In this document: positions 12,165-21,854 of the stretch, one piece after another
How the letters are laid out: each line of letters starts with the position of its first letter
Numbering within the stretch: the stretch's first letter is position 1
Source: Cenococcum geophilum 1.58
Taxonomy: Eukaryota; Ascomycota; Dothideomycetes; Gloniales; Gloniaceae
Length of the DNA: 64,000 nucleotides
Direction of reading: 5' to 3'
Assembly (NCBI GenBank): GCA_001692895.1
Contig: KV748207.1
Span: 620,001 to 684,000, forward strand
Program-made: the position numbers and the translations under genes
Notes under the pieces: generated by a model
What the model saw: only the letters and a program-made list of their open reading frames with translations
Database searches by the model: none
What the model was told of the DNA's origin: nothing

Positions 12165-13352
12165 TTACCCCCCCCTTCAAAAAAGCTTGCCCTTAAGCTT
12201 TATTCTTAGGTGCTTATCTTCTACCTCTTATATAGTTGTAGTTATTTGCTGCAGGTGGGGCAGCAATAGTCGATGAGATGCTGTAGGCAGAGCAGCGAGT
12301 GTTAGTTAGAATGCTGCAGGCAGAGCAGCGAGGGTCGATTGTAGTGCTGCGGGCGTAGCAGTAGAAGTCAATTATGGTACTGCAGGCAGGAGCAGTAGTG
12401 GTCGAATTAAGGTTTAGCTGCAGGTAGGAGCAGCTGTGTTTGGGTAGTAGTACGGTACTAGCGGCGGTAACAATAGTGGTCGAGCATAGAGCTTATCTAT
12501 CGGTTGTCTTGTAATAGTAGGTCGAACGTAAAGCTCGGGCTATCGATTGGTCTCGTTAACTGTGGCAGGGCAGTCATTTATTGTAGCAGTACAATGTAAG
12601 CGGAAGTCGTGGATCGCAGGTATAACGGTACGATCGTATAGTTAGAAGCAGAGTAATGCCAGCGTTAATAGTCCTGGTGATTTCATTCCTCGCAGCTCGT
12701 ACAACTCAGTATTAGTCGGGGTCGTTCTTCGCAGCCAGTGTATAGCACTAGTCTTAGTATTAACCGATTTCGTTCCTCACAGTATACGTAGCTCAGTATC
12801 CATCAAAAAGGACTATTTAGGTAGTAGTATGGTGCAAGCGTCCGATAGAGACGTACGGTGGTCATTTAAAGGGTCGTCGTTCGATCGATCGACTGGTCGG
12901 TAGGTATACGCGTTTGGTTAACAGATATACGCGTTGCTCGGTCGGTTGACGAGATTGTATGGTCGGAAAGAGGTTACCGCTCAGCACGTGCTTCCCCATA
13001 GCATAGGCGGCCGTTTAGTAGAGAGAAAAGAAAAAAAGAAGAGAATATAAGGGAGGGTACCTATAAGTATAGGGATTCCATACCCAGCCACCACAGGACC
13101 ACGGTAAGTGTGTCTACAATTATAGAACTTTAATAATTCCTACAATTGTAGGGCTTTAATAATAATAACAATGATTCCTACTTTGTCTCAGAGTATATAT
13201 CTCCTGCCTTCTTTATTATAGGAGTTAGGCTCTCCTTTCTTCCTTTGCCTACTAGTATATAGGGCTCCGTTACCTATTAACTACCCTAGGCTATAGGGCT
13301 TCTTTAACCTAGGATATAACAGCCTGCGATCGGTTAAGGGATCTTAATATAA

Positions 13353-13554
13353 TATTACAGCGACTTAGTTAATTGAGGCACAAGCGCCGTAGAATATATG
13401 CAAGCCTGTATAATTAGTAGTCTATTGACCCAGATATTAAGATAAGGAGAAGAAGAAGGTTGTGGAAAGGACACGTCTATATATATGGAGCTAAGACGTA
13501 AGCGAACCCCCCTAACTAGGCCCTATCTAGGTTACGCGCGTCAGTGCTGTAATA
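13353..13554 (-). repeat. Right (5') LTR of the TRIM-like element
   Basis: 202-bp partner of 11963-12164. Beyond it the interrupted copia integrase sequence resumes (tctaactatagaag). Confidence 0.8.
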
Positions 13555-15660
13555 TTATCTAACTATAGAAGTCGCCACCAAGGGAGGTCTCGCTATTAAC
13601 TTAGATAACTACAATCTTCTAATTATATTAACGCTTCACCCTATTTAAATATCGTATAATTACTTATATTAACAATAACTTTCGGGCAAAGGTCTCTACC
13701 TTGTTTATTTGCAGAAATTCGTTATAGAAATATATCGTCCATTTATAACCGTTATACGCCACGATCTCCTAGAATAAGTCGATATGCACTTAGTAAAAGG
13801 GCCTCATTACCTTATTGGTAGGTACTCTTCTTAATACAATTTCGTGAGCCTTACTAACAGCACAGGATTTATATTCGATTATCGCTAGTCCTTAAAGCTT
13901 CGCACTACCTACCTCCTAAGGTAGATACTTAATCGCGTCGGGTCCTGTATGACCTAGTCTCTTATACTAGAGCCTTCCTACTACTTCTTAATTAGAAAGG
14001 GGGTCTTACAATTAGATTATAAATAAGGCTTTTGGCTTATTATATTTAACCGTGTTTTAGTTACAATATCGCCCGCAATAGGTGAATGTCTTATAATCGT
14101 CTTTATAATATAGTAGGTTCTTTTTATTATCCCACTATATATTCTTATTGTTAAACCTATTTAAATAGGCTAAATTCGTATAGAACGCTGGTACATATAC
14201 TACATTAGCTAGTAGAATCCTCTTAAGGCCTACTGGCGTCTAGATTGTAACTGCTACTATCCCTATACCCTTAACTAGATCTAGGCCCGTTCCGGCGTAT
14301 ATAAAGTTATTACTTAGTTAGAGCTCGTCAACAAATCTTAATTAATTATTAATAACGTATATTATAGTTCCGTTATTAAGAATAACGCTATTATATAGCT
14401 TATAGTTAGAACCTGCGTTATAGGCGCCTACTTAGTATACGGCAAAGATACTATAGTTATCTTCCTTTTAACTTCCGTTTAGGTTCCGTACGGCTTCCTT
14501 TTATAAAGCTTCCTTACCTAAAGCCTCCTTCCTTATCTTCTTAATCTTTAACTTAGTCTAATCTAATACGCTTATAATCCTTTCCTTAACTTTTATAGCT
14601 GTAGCTTTATTAGATTTCCAATCCTTTAATTAAACCAATTTGTTAATATAAGGATAATCTAGAAACCAGTAAACATCTCCGCAGTAGTATATTGGGGTGT
14701 CTTTCTTCTTTAACGTCCTAGATAGTATAGTAGGGGCCTTATCCTTAGGAGTCTTATCCTTAGAAGCCTCGTCTTTATAAGATCCGTTAATTAACTCGCC
14801 CTAGAAGCCTACTATATTAGCGCTAAGTTAATCCCTTCTCTTTTAGGCAGTCTCTATTTATTAATAGTTCCGATATATTTTAACTAATTAATCTATAGAT
14901 ATTATCTGGTCACTAGCCCAGTTATATTTATTAAATTTAACCCTCTATGTTAAAGCCTAGTTTGGTAATGCTGGCTCTATAGCCAATAGAAAGTCTCTAA
15001 TTACTTAGTTGCCGTTTATATCTGGTAATTTAATCTTTTTACAGTCGTTGTATATCTTCTCCTACTACTATAGCTAGGCCTTAAAGTTCTGGTTCTTTAG
15101 GCCCTTTTTAACCTTGGTATATTAAGTAGATAGGTATAGCTTACGTGCTATATTAGTAGGGGCAACCCTCTCCTTAAGAGCCACTAGGGTGTTATATACT
15201 AAGTCAATACCTAGTATATAGGTATTAAGGTTCCTAGCTACTATACTAGTAATATAGCTTTGTAGGGAGGTTAAAGCTGCCTTCTACTTCTTATATTCCT
15301 TCTCTACTGTCTTATACCTCTTACGGAGAATTTAAAGCTTATCCTTCTTGTCCTTAGAGAGAGCTGTATATAAGGTCGTTCCTATCTTTATATCTTAAGG
15401 CCTAGGAAAGACTGGTTTAAGTAAACGGGGCAACTGATCCTATTTAGTTAAGGGGTCGACGTATTCCTATACATCTCCTATTTAAGCTTAAAGCCTAATA
15501 AGGTTAATCTATTCATCCCAATCAGCTTAGTTCGATAATATTACCGTCGTGGTAATAGCTTAGGTAGCTTAAGAAGTTATATTAAAAGGTGCTTACAAGG
15601 ACAAATAAAGTATTTAATAAGGGATAGGGTTAATTAAATCAACAGGTGCAATATGGCAAG

Positions 15661-15677
15661 TCACCCGGGCTCATAAC
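15661..15677 (-). other. Copia primer-binding site, initiator-tRNA-Met anticodon arm
   Basis: Immediately inside the 5' LTR the plus strand reads gggctcataac. This is the anticodon stem-loop of eukaryotic initiator tRNA-Met, so the element RNA would carry its complement. Priming by an internally cleaved initiator tRNA is known for Drosophila copia. The match of about 11 nt is direct; use of the half-tRNA is inferred. Confidence 0.55.
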
Positions 15678-15872
15678 TGTCGATCGGTAGTCTGTGCACC
15701 AATTGTAAGGTAAGATTGAGGACTCTGTCTATTCAAACTATAAAGGAAAAAAACTATATATACATGAGGTAGTACCCCCCACAGGGGTCCCTAGAGAATC
15801 GGTGAAACTAGATTGAAACCAGGTCGAGACAAATCTGAAGCTGATGTCTGACAGTACCCGTCACGGTCGACA
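15678..15872 (-). repeat. Copia 5' LTR (right copy)
   Basis: 195 bp, starting TGTCGATCGG and ending CGGTCGACA. It pairs with 9098-9292 and is followed by the AATAT duplication and the right half of the Tourist-like element. Confidence 0.9.
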
Positions 15873-16667
15873 AATATGTAGCTTCGAGCTCCCGTTATAT
15901 ATTCCATATTAATATGGAGCTCCCACATACGCGCCAGGGTGACAACTTTTCGTGATATGGCGACTCCACACGCCTTAACCGCAATACTGCTGTCGCATTT
16001 GCAAGCCTTATATGATATCATTACCTCAACCTTCGTGATCGCAGGCGCCGCTATAACTCTACTACGGCTCGTACGGGAGGTGGGCAAAGATGTAGGAAAC
16101 GTCGATCGTAGAGAGGGCGTTGGCCGAGGAGGCTCCATTATTACACCAAAATAGGGAGTCGCGATAGAGGCCTGGTGTCAGAGAGGGGCTTATTGGAATC
16201 GCTCACCGACGTCAATTATGCATGCGAAGTCAAATATGGAGCCTTATCTGGAGCCTTAACCGAACAGTCGACTCAATTACATATTCAAAGGGTAGCCGCC
16301 ACTAATTACAAAACGGGTGACACTAAAAGGCGCACGGATTGACAGATTATGAATATGGAGGCGATTTGCAACCGAACAGCGCCTAACTCGAAAATCTACT
16401 CTCCATTTTCTGCTACTCTGTCCGCGAAACCCAACGCTTTTCGGAGCCGCCAACAATCCTTAGAAGTCATGTCGTTTCTCTGCTCTCTAGAGCTTGACGC
16501 TTTTCCCCACCAAAATCTGCTAAAATACACCTTTTTGTACTATCTATAACTTAATAGTTATAATAGCTATTTATACAAAAAACCTGGTGACAAAACCCGT
16601 TCGGAGTGGAGGTTTCCTTTCTAGCCTATCCCAATAATATAATACAGGGATATCATGGATAAAGTTA

Positions 16668-17311
16668 GGGTGATGCTATTTGGACACCCCCTAATTGTTA
16701 GGTAGACACCCCCCGAATCAGGGTTGGCGCCTGCTTCAATAGGCTAAAATATCACGTGGGTTTAACTTGTTTACACCTGCATCGCGAAAATCAAGACTTT
16801 TAAAATGTGACTTTTATGACTGCAACACCTTAATTAAGTCTTAATTTCAACTATATAGTATATAGTAGAGTTCAAATTAAAGCTAGAATGCGCCGAAGGA
16901 CCCCTCAGGAGGGCCTGCCTGAAAGGGTAAAGCCCTCCGACCGCTTAAAGCCTGTTGAATATTGCTGCCGATAGGTGGCAGCAGTATTTTGACTTCCACC
17001 ACTAAGCCCACCACTAGAATTGACCTCAACCTGTTCCTGAGTCGACTGATTGAACTGCATAGTGCTCTGCGAGGCTGCGCGTGAACTTAATTAGGTGCTG
17101 CTGCCTCTGCTTAACGTTTGCGAACGGCCTCCGCGGGCACGCCGACGCCCGCGGATATTGCCGTAAAAGTTGTATTTTAAAGTGTGATTTTCGCGATGTA
17201 GATGCAAACAAGTTAAATTCACGTGATATTCTAGCCCATTGAGGCAGGCGCTGAACTTAATTCGGGGGGGTGTCTACCTAGCAATTAGGGTGTGTCCAAA
17301 TAGTATCACCC
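16668..17311. mobile_element. TA-flanked MITE with long terminal inverted repeats
   Basis: 644 bp flanked by TA on both sides, with terminal inverted repeats of roughly 140 bp. The left starts gggtgatgctatttggacac and the right, reversed, gggtgatactatttggacac. The match continues through the CACGTG-containing and CATCGCGAAAATC blocks. A TA duplication suggests the Tc1/mariner (Fot1/pogo) superfamily. No transposase is encoded. The middle contains a GC-rich segment. Confidence 0.75.
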
Positions 17312-17325
17312 TAAAGTTAATGCTA

Positions 17326-17687
17326 CAAGGGGGCTACCTGAGCGGGCTGCCGCTCCCTCCCTGCAAGTTTTGTGGCATTTTAGTCGTATCCACACTGTTT
17401 TCGTAGGACATTACTATATTGCCACCAAACTTGCAGGGAGGGAGCGGGCCACCAGCGCTCCCTGCTAGCGTTGGCGTAGTTTTAGCCATATCGCGTATAG
17501 CTCATGAGTAGTAATCCTTAAATTACAAAGGTAAAGAAGCTGCCAGAATACGTAGGCAATATACTGCAGATGAAGGCCCTACAAAATACTGAATAAGCAC
17601 CTGTTTTAATGTGGCAATGTGGCAATGTAAGCACTAGCAGGAGACGCTTGCAGGGAGCGCTGGTGGCCCGCTCATGTTACCCCCTTG
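17326..17687. mobile_element. TA-flanked MITE with CAAGGGGG termini
   Basis: 362 bp flanked by TA (17324-17325 and 17688-17689). The left end caagggggctacctgagcgg pairs with the reversed right end caagggggtaacatgagcgg, and the shared GCTCCCTGCAAG block lies further in. An inner palindrome (gctccctccctgcaag / cttgcagggagggagc) is present at about 17353-17443. Non-coding; probably a mariner-type MITE. It starts only 14 bp after the preceding MITE ends. Confidence 0.7.
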
Positions 17688-17689
17688 TA

Positions 17690-19165
17690 CACCATTTTGC
17701 CCGCGAAGCCCTACTGCACGCGTCCACGTCGCCGCGGGTGGAAACATCATCAGGAAATCCTTCCTTACGATGGCCAAGTGCAGAGGCGATGGTAGAGAGC
17801 CGTCGCAGCGCATGCAGCGCGCTGTCGTCGCGGTTCTGTGGTGTTGAGCCCGCGACGCGTACGAAGCATCGTACAAAGCATCGCCCCCAACATCACCAGG
17901 AGCCTCACTGCCCCCGCTTGAGGCTCCCGCTCTACTATCTAGGGGGGCAATCAATCAAGGGAAACTGGGATACGAAAACCACCCGACGTACGACTACCTA
18001 GCTCGTAGCTAGGGCCGAAACTGGCCTTATCAAGCCAGCGGATGCGGACGCGTCCTAGGCGTACGACAGGACACCCTTAGGCTTGCACTAGCTCTGAGAT
18101 CGCAACGGCGAGGGCGTAGGGAACCTCTTCTTATAAGAACTTGTTAAGGTTAACGCGTCGCAGATACCTTGTACGAAACTTGTTAAGGCCCCAAGGCCAC
18201 CGCGAAGAACTTGTTAAGGCCCTGCCTAGAGAACTCGTTAAGGCCCCTCTACGAGGGCCTATCTGGTATCCGGTACACTCAGGTGACTCAGAAGAGGGTC
18301 TTAATAGGCGTGGTGCGCGCGACCTGGAAGACAGCGACGCGGCGACGCGACAGCAACGCGACGGCGACGCGACGGCGACCAGACGGCTTAACGAGGTGGA
18401 AACACGGGCAAAGCTCTAGGCAGCGGAAACACAGGCCAGCTTCGACGGCCCCATGGCGTTCGACCAGGTGACTCACAGGAGGGTCTTAATAGGCGTGGTG
18501 CACGCAACCTGACGCATATATATATGGGGGAGGCTCTAAGGAAACACAGGCCAGTCGGACGAGGACTCGACAGTTAGAGACACAGGCCAGCTTATAAAAA
18601 GGGGGGACACAAGCTTGGTTAGTAGAATAGGGTAGAGTAGGTCGCCTGGCGGGACCTAGTCAGTGACCCGTTCTGCAAGACACGGTCGGCCTGTCATGAG
18701 GAGACTCTTACAGGCAACGCGAAACGGGAACTGGCAGTATTATAGGGTGTTGCGCCCCTATACTACTACTAGCCTCCCGCGGGGCGTAGTGCGTAGTAGC
18801 CACTGCTGGCTCTAGGGACCTCACCCCTTGACTGGGCTCTGACCCCTAGTGCACCTGGTAGGCAGGCAGGATCACGTCCTGGCCGGAGAGACTACTACGT
18901 GGCTCGAGAGAACGGATGCGCGTGTCGGTACACCAACAGACGGAACCGTTCGCTAGGACGGCACGCCGGTGAGATGTGCTTAAGGAGCAAACAGGAGTTA
19001 CCCAGGCGGGAGAGGTTTTTGGCCGGGCCTTAACCGTAGAAGGTGTGTGAGGTGTCCAATAGATGTGACGAAGCCACTGGAAAACTGGGGTAGAGGCCTG
19101 GATAAGCAGGCATGTCGAACTCTACTATATTACTAGCACTACTAGCTAATATATAACTACCTGCG
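17690..19165. other. GC-rich block with internal repeats, origin unknown
   Basis: About 1.5 kb between a MITE and a truncated LINE, much richer in G+C and CpA/CpG than its RIP-mutated neighbours. It contains four copies of an aacttgttaaggcc-type unit at about 18137-18245. A duplicated segment gagggtcttaataggcgtgg occurs at 18292 and 18480, and acacaggccag occurs three times (about 18430, 18545, 18582). A TATA-like gcttataaaaagggggg is near 18590. Short frames look like chance. It could be the 5' region of an unrecognised element or a diverged host repeat. Confidence 0.45.
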
Positions 19166-20716
19166 AAGACAGAGGCTCTGCAGACGGCACCGATCGCCGC
19201 TCCAGAGGACAGCAGAGATGTGCGAGGATGTCCAGGTGAATGGGGTGCTGGAGGTTAAACCGTATGCATGCCCGCCGTAGGTGGCTAAGCCCAACGTGGT
19301 AATATATAAGGACGAAGATTATACTTAAGCTATTATTAAAGACTATAAGCTAGGGTAGGTTAACATATACGTTAATGCATTAGTGCGTAATAGTAGGGCA
19401 GGAGTTGGTGTGTATGCTACGCCATCTAAAGCAACGCTTTCAAAAACGGTGGCGAGCTCTAATTAGGCCAACGCCCACCTTATAGAGCTTCTAGCAATCA
19501 GCAAGGCAGCCAACTAGCCGTGGGACCCTATGTGCACGGCTATTAACCAAGCAGGTTTTCTAATACCTGCATCTAGTATAAGAATATTCTCTAACTTATA
19601 ATTAGCGTTACTGTTAGTATAAAGCTGGAGGGCTAGAGCCTACCAGGAAATAGTTATAGAAATCTTAAAGAAGCTTTAGCTAAATAATATTACGCTATAT
19701 TAGATTTTAGGCCACTTAGGATTTGTGGGAAATAAGAAGGCTAATAAGCTTACTAAAGCAGCAATAAGATTAGAGAGCAAGGAGCCACCACAGAGAGATG
19801 GCCTCCTATGGTACCTTATAACGCAAGCATTAAAAAGAGCTAAGATAATAATAGGACCGCTTCTATTAGGAAGATCTAATACGGGCAAGTTTATAAGGAA
19901 GATTGATATAGCACTCTACTTTAGAAAGGCTGTAGGATTATACTAGCAGCTAATTAGCTTAAAAGCTGCCATTTTTATATAGCTACAGACCGGCAAGTTA
20001 TTTCTAAAGGAATATCTCTACAAAATTAATGCATTAGAGACGGTGTTATGCGACTACAGGCTTATAGAGTTAATACAGCACTTTCTCTTCTTTTGTAGGA
20101 GGTGGGCGCAGCAGAGGATTAAACTAAGAGAGTAATATAGAGATTAATTTGGGGATCTATTATATGCATTAGGAGGCTACTTATATAGACGAGAAGGAGG
20201 CAGGAATATTAACGGCCTAATTAAGCGCTAGAAGCTAGATATTAGCGTAGTTAAAGCTACAATTAAATTTATAAAGGAGACTAGACGTTTATACCTAAGC
20301 GTATAAAATATAGAGAGCATAGAAGCTGATATTAATAAGCAAAGACTCTTAAGAATTCCTCTTCTAATTATCTAACCGAATATACCGCGAGCCTCCTCTA
20401 TACGTACCTCTACTAGTATATTGCTAATTAAGAAGCGCACAACGCTAGAATAGCCCTACGGATACAAGGCATTAAAAACTACTTACTTAGGCTCGCCTCT
20501 AAACTCTAACTTTCTTTAATAGTAATACATTACTTTCCTTTATTTTTTCCTTAGTTAAGTATAGTGTTAGGTAATAGATATATAGTTCTTATAGTTGGCT
20601 TCTAAACTAGAGTAAGCATATTAATAGCAGGAAGTATTTAGTTAGCGCTTTATAACGGCCCATACCCTAGATAGTGTATGGCCATAATAGAATATATATA
20701 TATACATACATACGTA
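19166..20716 (+). mobile_element. 5'-truncated Tad1-like LINE, 3' end (copy A)
   Basis: Homologous to the 3' 1.5 kb of the LINE at 36036-41745, starting at aagacagaggctct. It encodes the RNase H-like end of the ORF2 protein (GNKKANKLTKAA near 19730; the intact family form is GNEKADKLAK) and ends in a TA-rich tail (tatatacatacatacgta). The first 150 bases are much less mutated than the rest. No target duplication was found. Truncation at the 5' end is normal for LINEs. Confidence 0.75.
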
Positions 20717-20930
20717 CACCATTTTAGTAACCGTTATCGTAACGCCATTTTATAAGTAGCCTCTAGTAGCATTCCGCTTTCATGCTGGATCCGCAACTAA
20801 TCTAATCTTAATTCGTAACCGAATCCAATCTTAATTCGTAACCGCTCCCGCCTCGCCGGCATTGCTCCATCAGTTCCTACGCCGAGTTCCTCTAGAAGTG
20901 CATTCAGCGTAACAGAGTCCATCCGCCTAA
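20717..20930. other. Spacer with a 23-bp tandem duplication
   Basis: The unit aatctaatcttaattcgtaacc is repeated once, with one change, at about 20796-20842. No gene is visible. Confidence 0.4.
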
Positions 20931-21301
20931 GGGTGAGTTCGGTTGCAAAACTTTAGATTAGGTCTGAACTGAAAGTCCGGCAGAAAAGGACGCGTTCCTT
21001 CCTAATTTGGTACGTGTTTGTGGCTTTGTAAAAGCACGGGCGTGTGCAATCTGGAGGCTTCAGATTGAGACTGAATCCGATCTGGAACTCATACCTCTAT
21101 ATTGAACTGACACCAAGACCTTCAGTTTAGAAGTTTCATACGGTAAAGTTGCTAACTTTTAGTGCTCTTTTAGCGTGTAATTCTGGCGTTCTTCGAGCGG
21201 TGAGAGGAATATTAAAATTTTGAGGCTGTGTAGGCAAAATCACTCCGAATCAAAGGATTCTGAACTGAATCTGGGCCTCCAGATTGCAACCGAACGCACC
21301 C
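20931..21301. mobile_element. Tourist-like MITE, 371 bp
   Basis: The left terminus gggtgagttcggttgcaa and the reversed right terminus gggtgcgttcggttgcaa match the split element at 8896-16383. TAA flanks both sides (20928-20930 and 21302-21304). AGATT/TCTGAA motifs recur inside. Non-coding. Confidence 0.8.
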
Positions 21302-21450
21302 TAATTTCTCTAGAATTGTTGGGAAATCCCGCGATGGGAACGTTGGTTTCGGGATTATGCATTCTTAAGAGAGGTGATCGGGATGTTAATACACGGGAGT
21401 CTTGTAAGCGGACACTACTATTATGTTCTCTGTACAGTTAAATTAAACTG

Positions 21451-21744
21451 TTAGCATTGTATTTGCATGTCATTTAAGGGTGTATACGAAATATACGCCG
21501 TTTGCTGCCTTGTATCTATGACATCTAGTCTTCCGACTATGCCATCGAGTCTTTGCTCCACGCCATCAAATCTGCTCTCGAGCCCCTTGATAGCAGCAAG
21601 GATGGCGTCACCATTAATCTTCTCTAAATAGCCACGTTGACCTTGTTCGACTTGCTCCTGGTATTGACGCAAACGTTTGAAGTCAGGCGGTAAGCCAAGC
21701 GTAGCTTGAGGGGATGAGCTAACTTGAGAGGTTGAGCTAGACAT
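21451..21744 (-). CDS. Small coiled-coil protein, hypothetical
   Basis: ATG-started 97-residue frame. The N-terminus is polar and Ser-rich (MSSSTSQVSSSPQ). Residues 45-80 have a clear heptad pattern (LESRFDGVEQRLDGIVGRLD), predicting a short coiled coil. It resembles the widespread fungal small proteins with repeated hydrophobic-spaced Leu/Val helices, but those usually continue in further exons, so this could be a truncated copy. It lies between two MITEs. Function unknown. Confidence 0.45.
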   Translation of the reverse strand: MSSSTSQVSSSPQATLGLPPDFKRLRQYQEQVEQGQRGYLEKINGDAILAAIKGLESRFDGVEQRLDGIVGRLDVIDTRQQTAYISYTPLNDMQIQC

Positions 21745-21854
21745 AGTTGGAGAGGGTGTACAAGTATGATGATTGCGTAATGAGGATTATGTGGTATATA
21801 GCTCACATGTGAGGTTGTTGTGAAGTTGGTGAAAAGAGGACGGGTGGAGTGATA

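Larger units (their letters stand above)
11963..13554 (-). mobile_element. Non-coding LTR element (TRIM-like) nested in copia
   Basis: Two 202-bp direct repeats (11963-12164 and 13353-13554) enclose about 1.19 kb without a coding frame. The candidate target duplication is TTATC (11958-11962 and 13555-13559). The LTR ends form the inverted repeat TATYACAGC / GCTGTAATA. Next to the left LTR is a run of eight C followed by ttcaaaaaag, a polypurine tract on the minus strand, so the element points leftward. The interior has about six imperfect 32-bp repeats (gctgcaggcagagcagcgag type) at 12248-12440 and a second repeat set at about 12680-12810. The LTR edges are uncertain by about 3 bp. Confidence 0.75.
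9098..15872 (-). mobile_element. Ty1/copia LTR retrotransposon, RIP-degraded
   Basis: A 6775-bp element with 195-bp LTRs at both ends and a perfect 5-bp target duplication AATAT (9093-9097 and 15873-15877). Coding is on the minus strand in the order of Ty1/copia. From the right come a gag region, a CCHC-like knuckle near 14690 (YYCGDVYWF) and a protease remnant near 14370 (VILNNG for LDSGAT). Integrase lies at about 13560-14100, reverse transcriptase at about 10000-11000 with FFYIDNI for the YVDD box near 10360, and RNase H toward the left LTR. Stops and Asp-to-Asn changes are C-to-T/G-to-A. A 1.6-kb LTR element is nested inside. Confidence 0.85.
8896..16383. mobile_element. Tourist-like (PIF/Harbinger-type) TIR element, split by copia
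   Basis: The left end, gggtgcgttcggttgcaa, is matched by the reverse complement of the right end, ggcgctgttcggttgcaa. Both ends are flanked by TAA (8893-8895 and 16384-16386), the 3-bp TWA duplication of PIF/Harbinger and Tourist elements. Removing the copia insertion leaves about 708 bp with no transposase seen, so this is probably a non-autonomous MITE. Internal ATATGGAG motifs recur close to both ends. The same terminal sequence occurs in a second element at 20931-21301. Confidence 0.75.

Noticed and set aside
17609-18471. Arg-rich open frames in the GC-rich block
   Set aside because: They overlap in different frames, cross the MITE end and follow base composition, with no domain or splice support.
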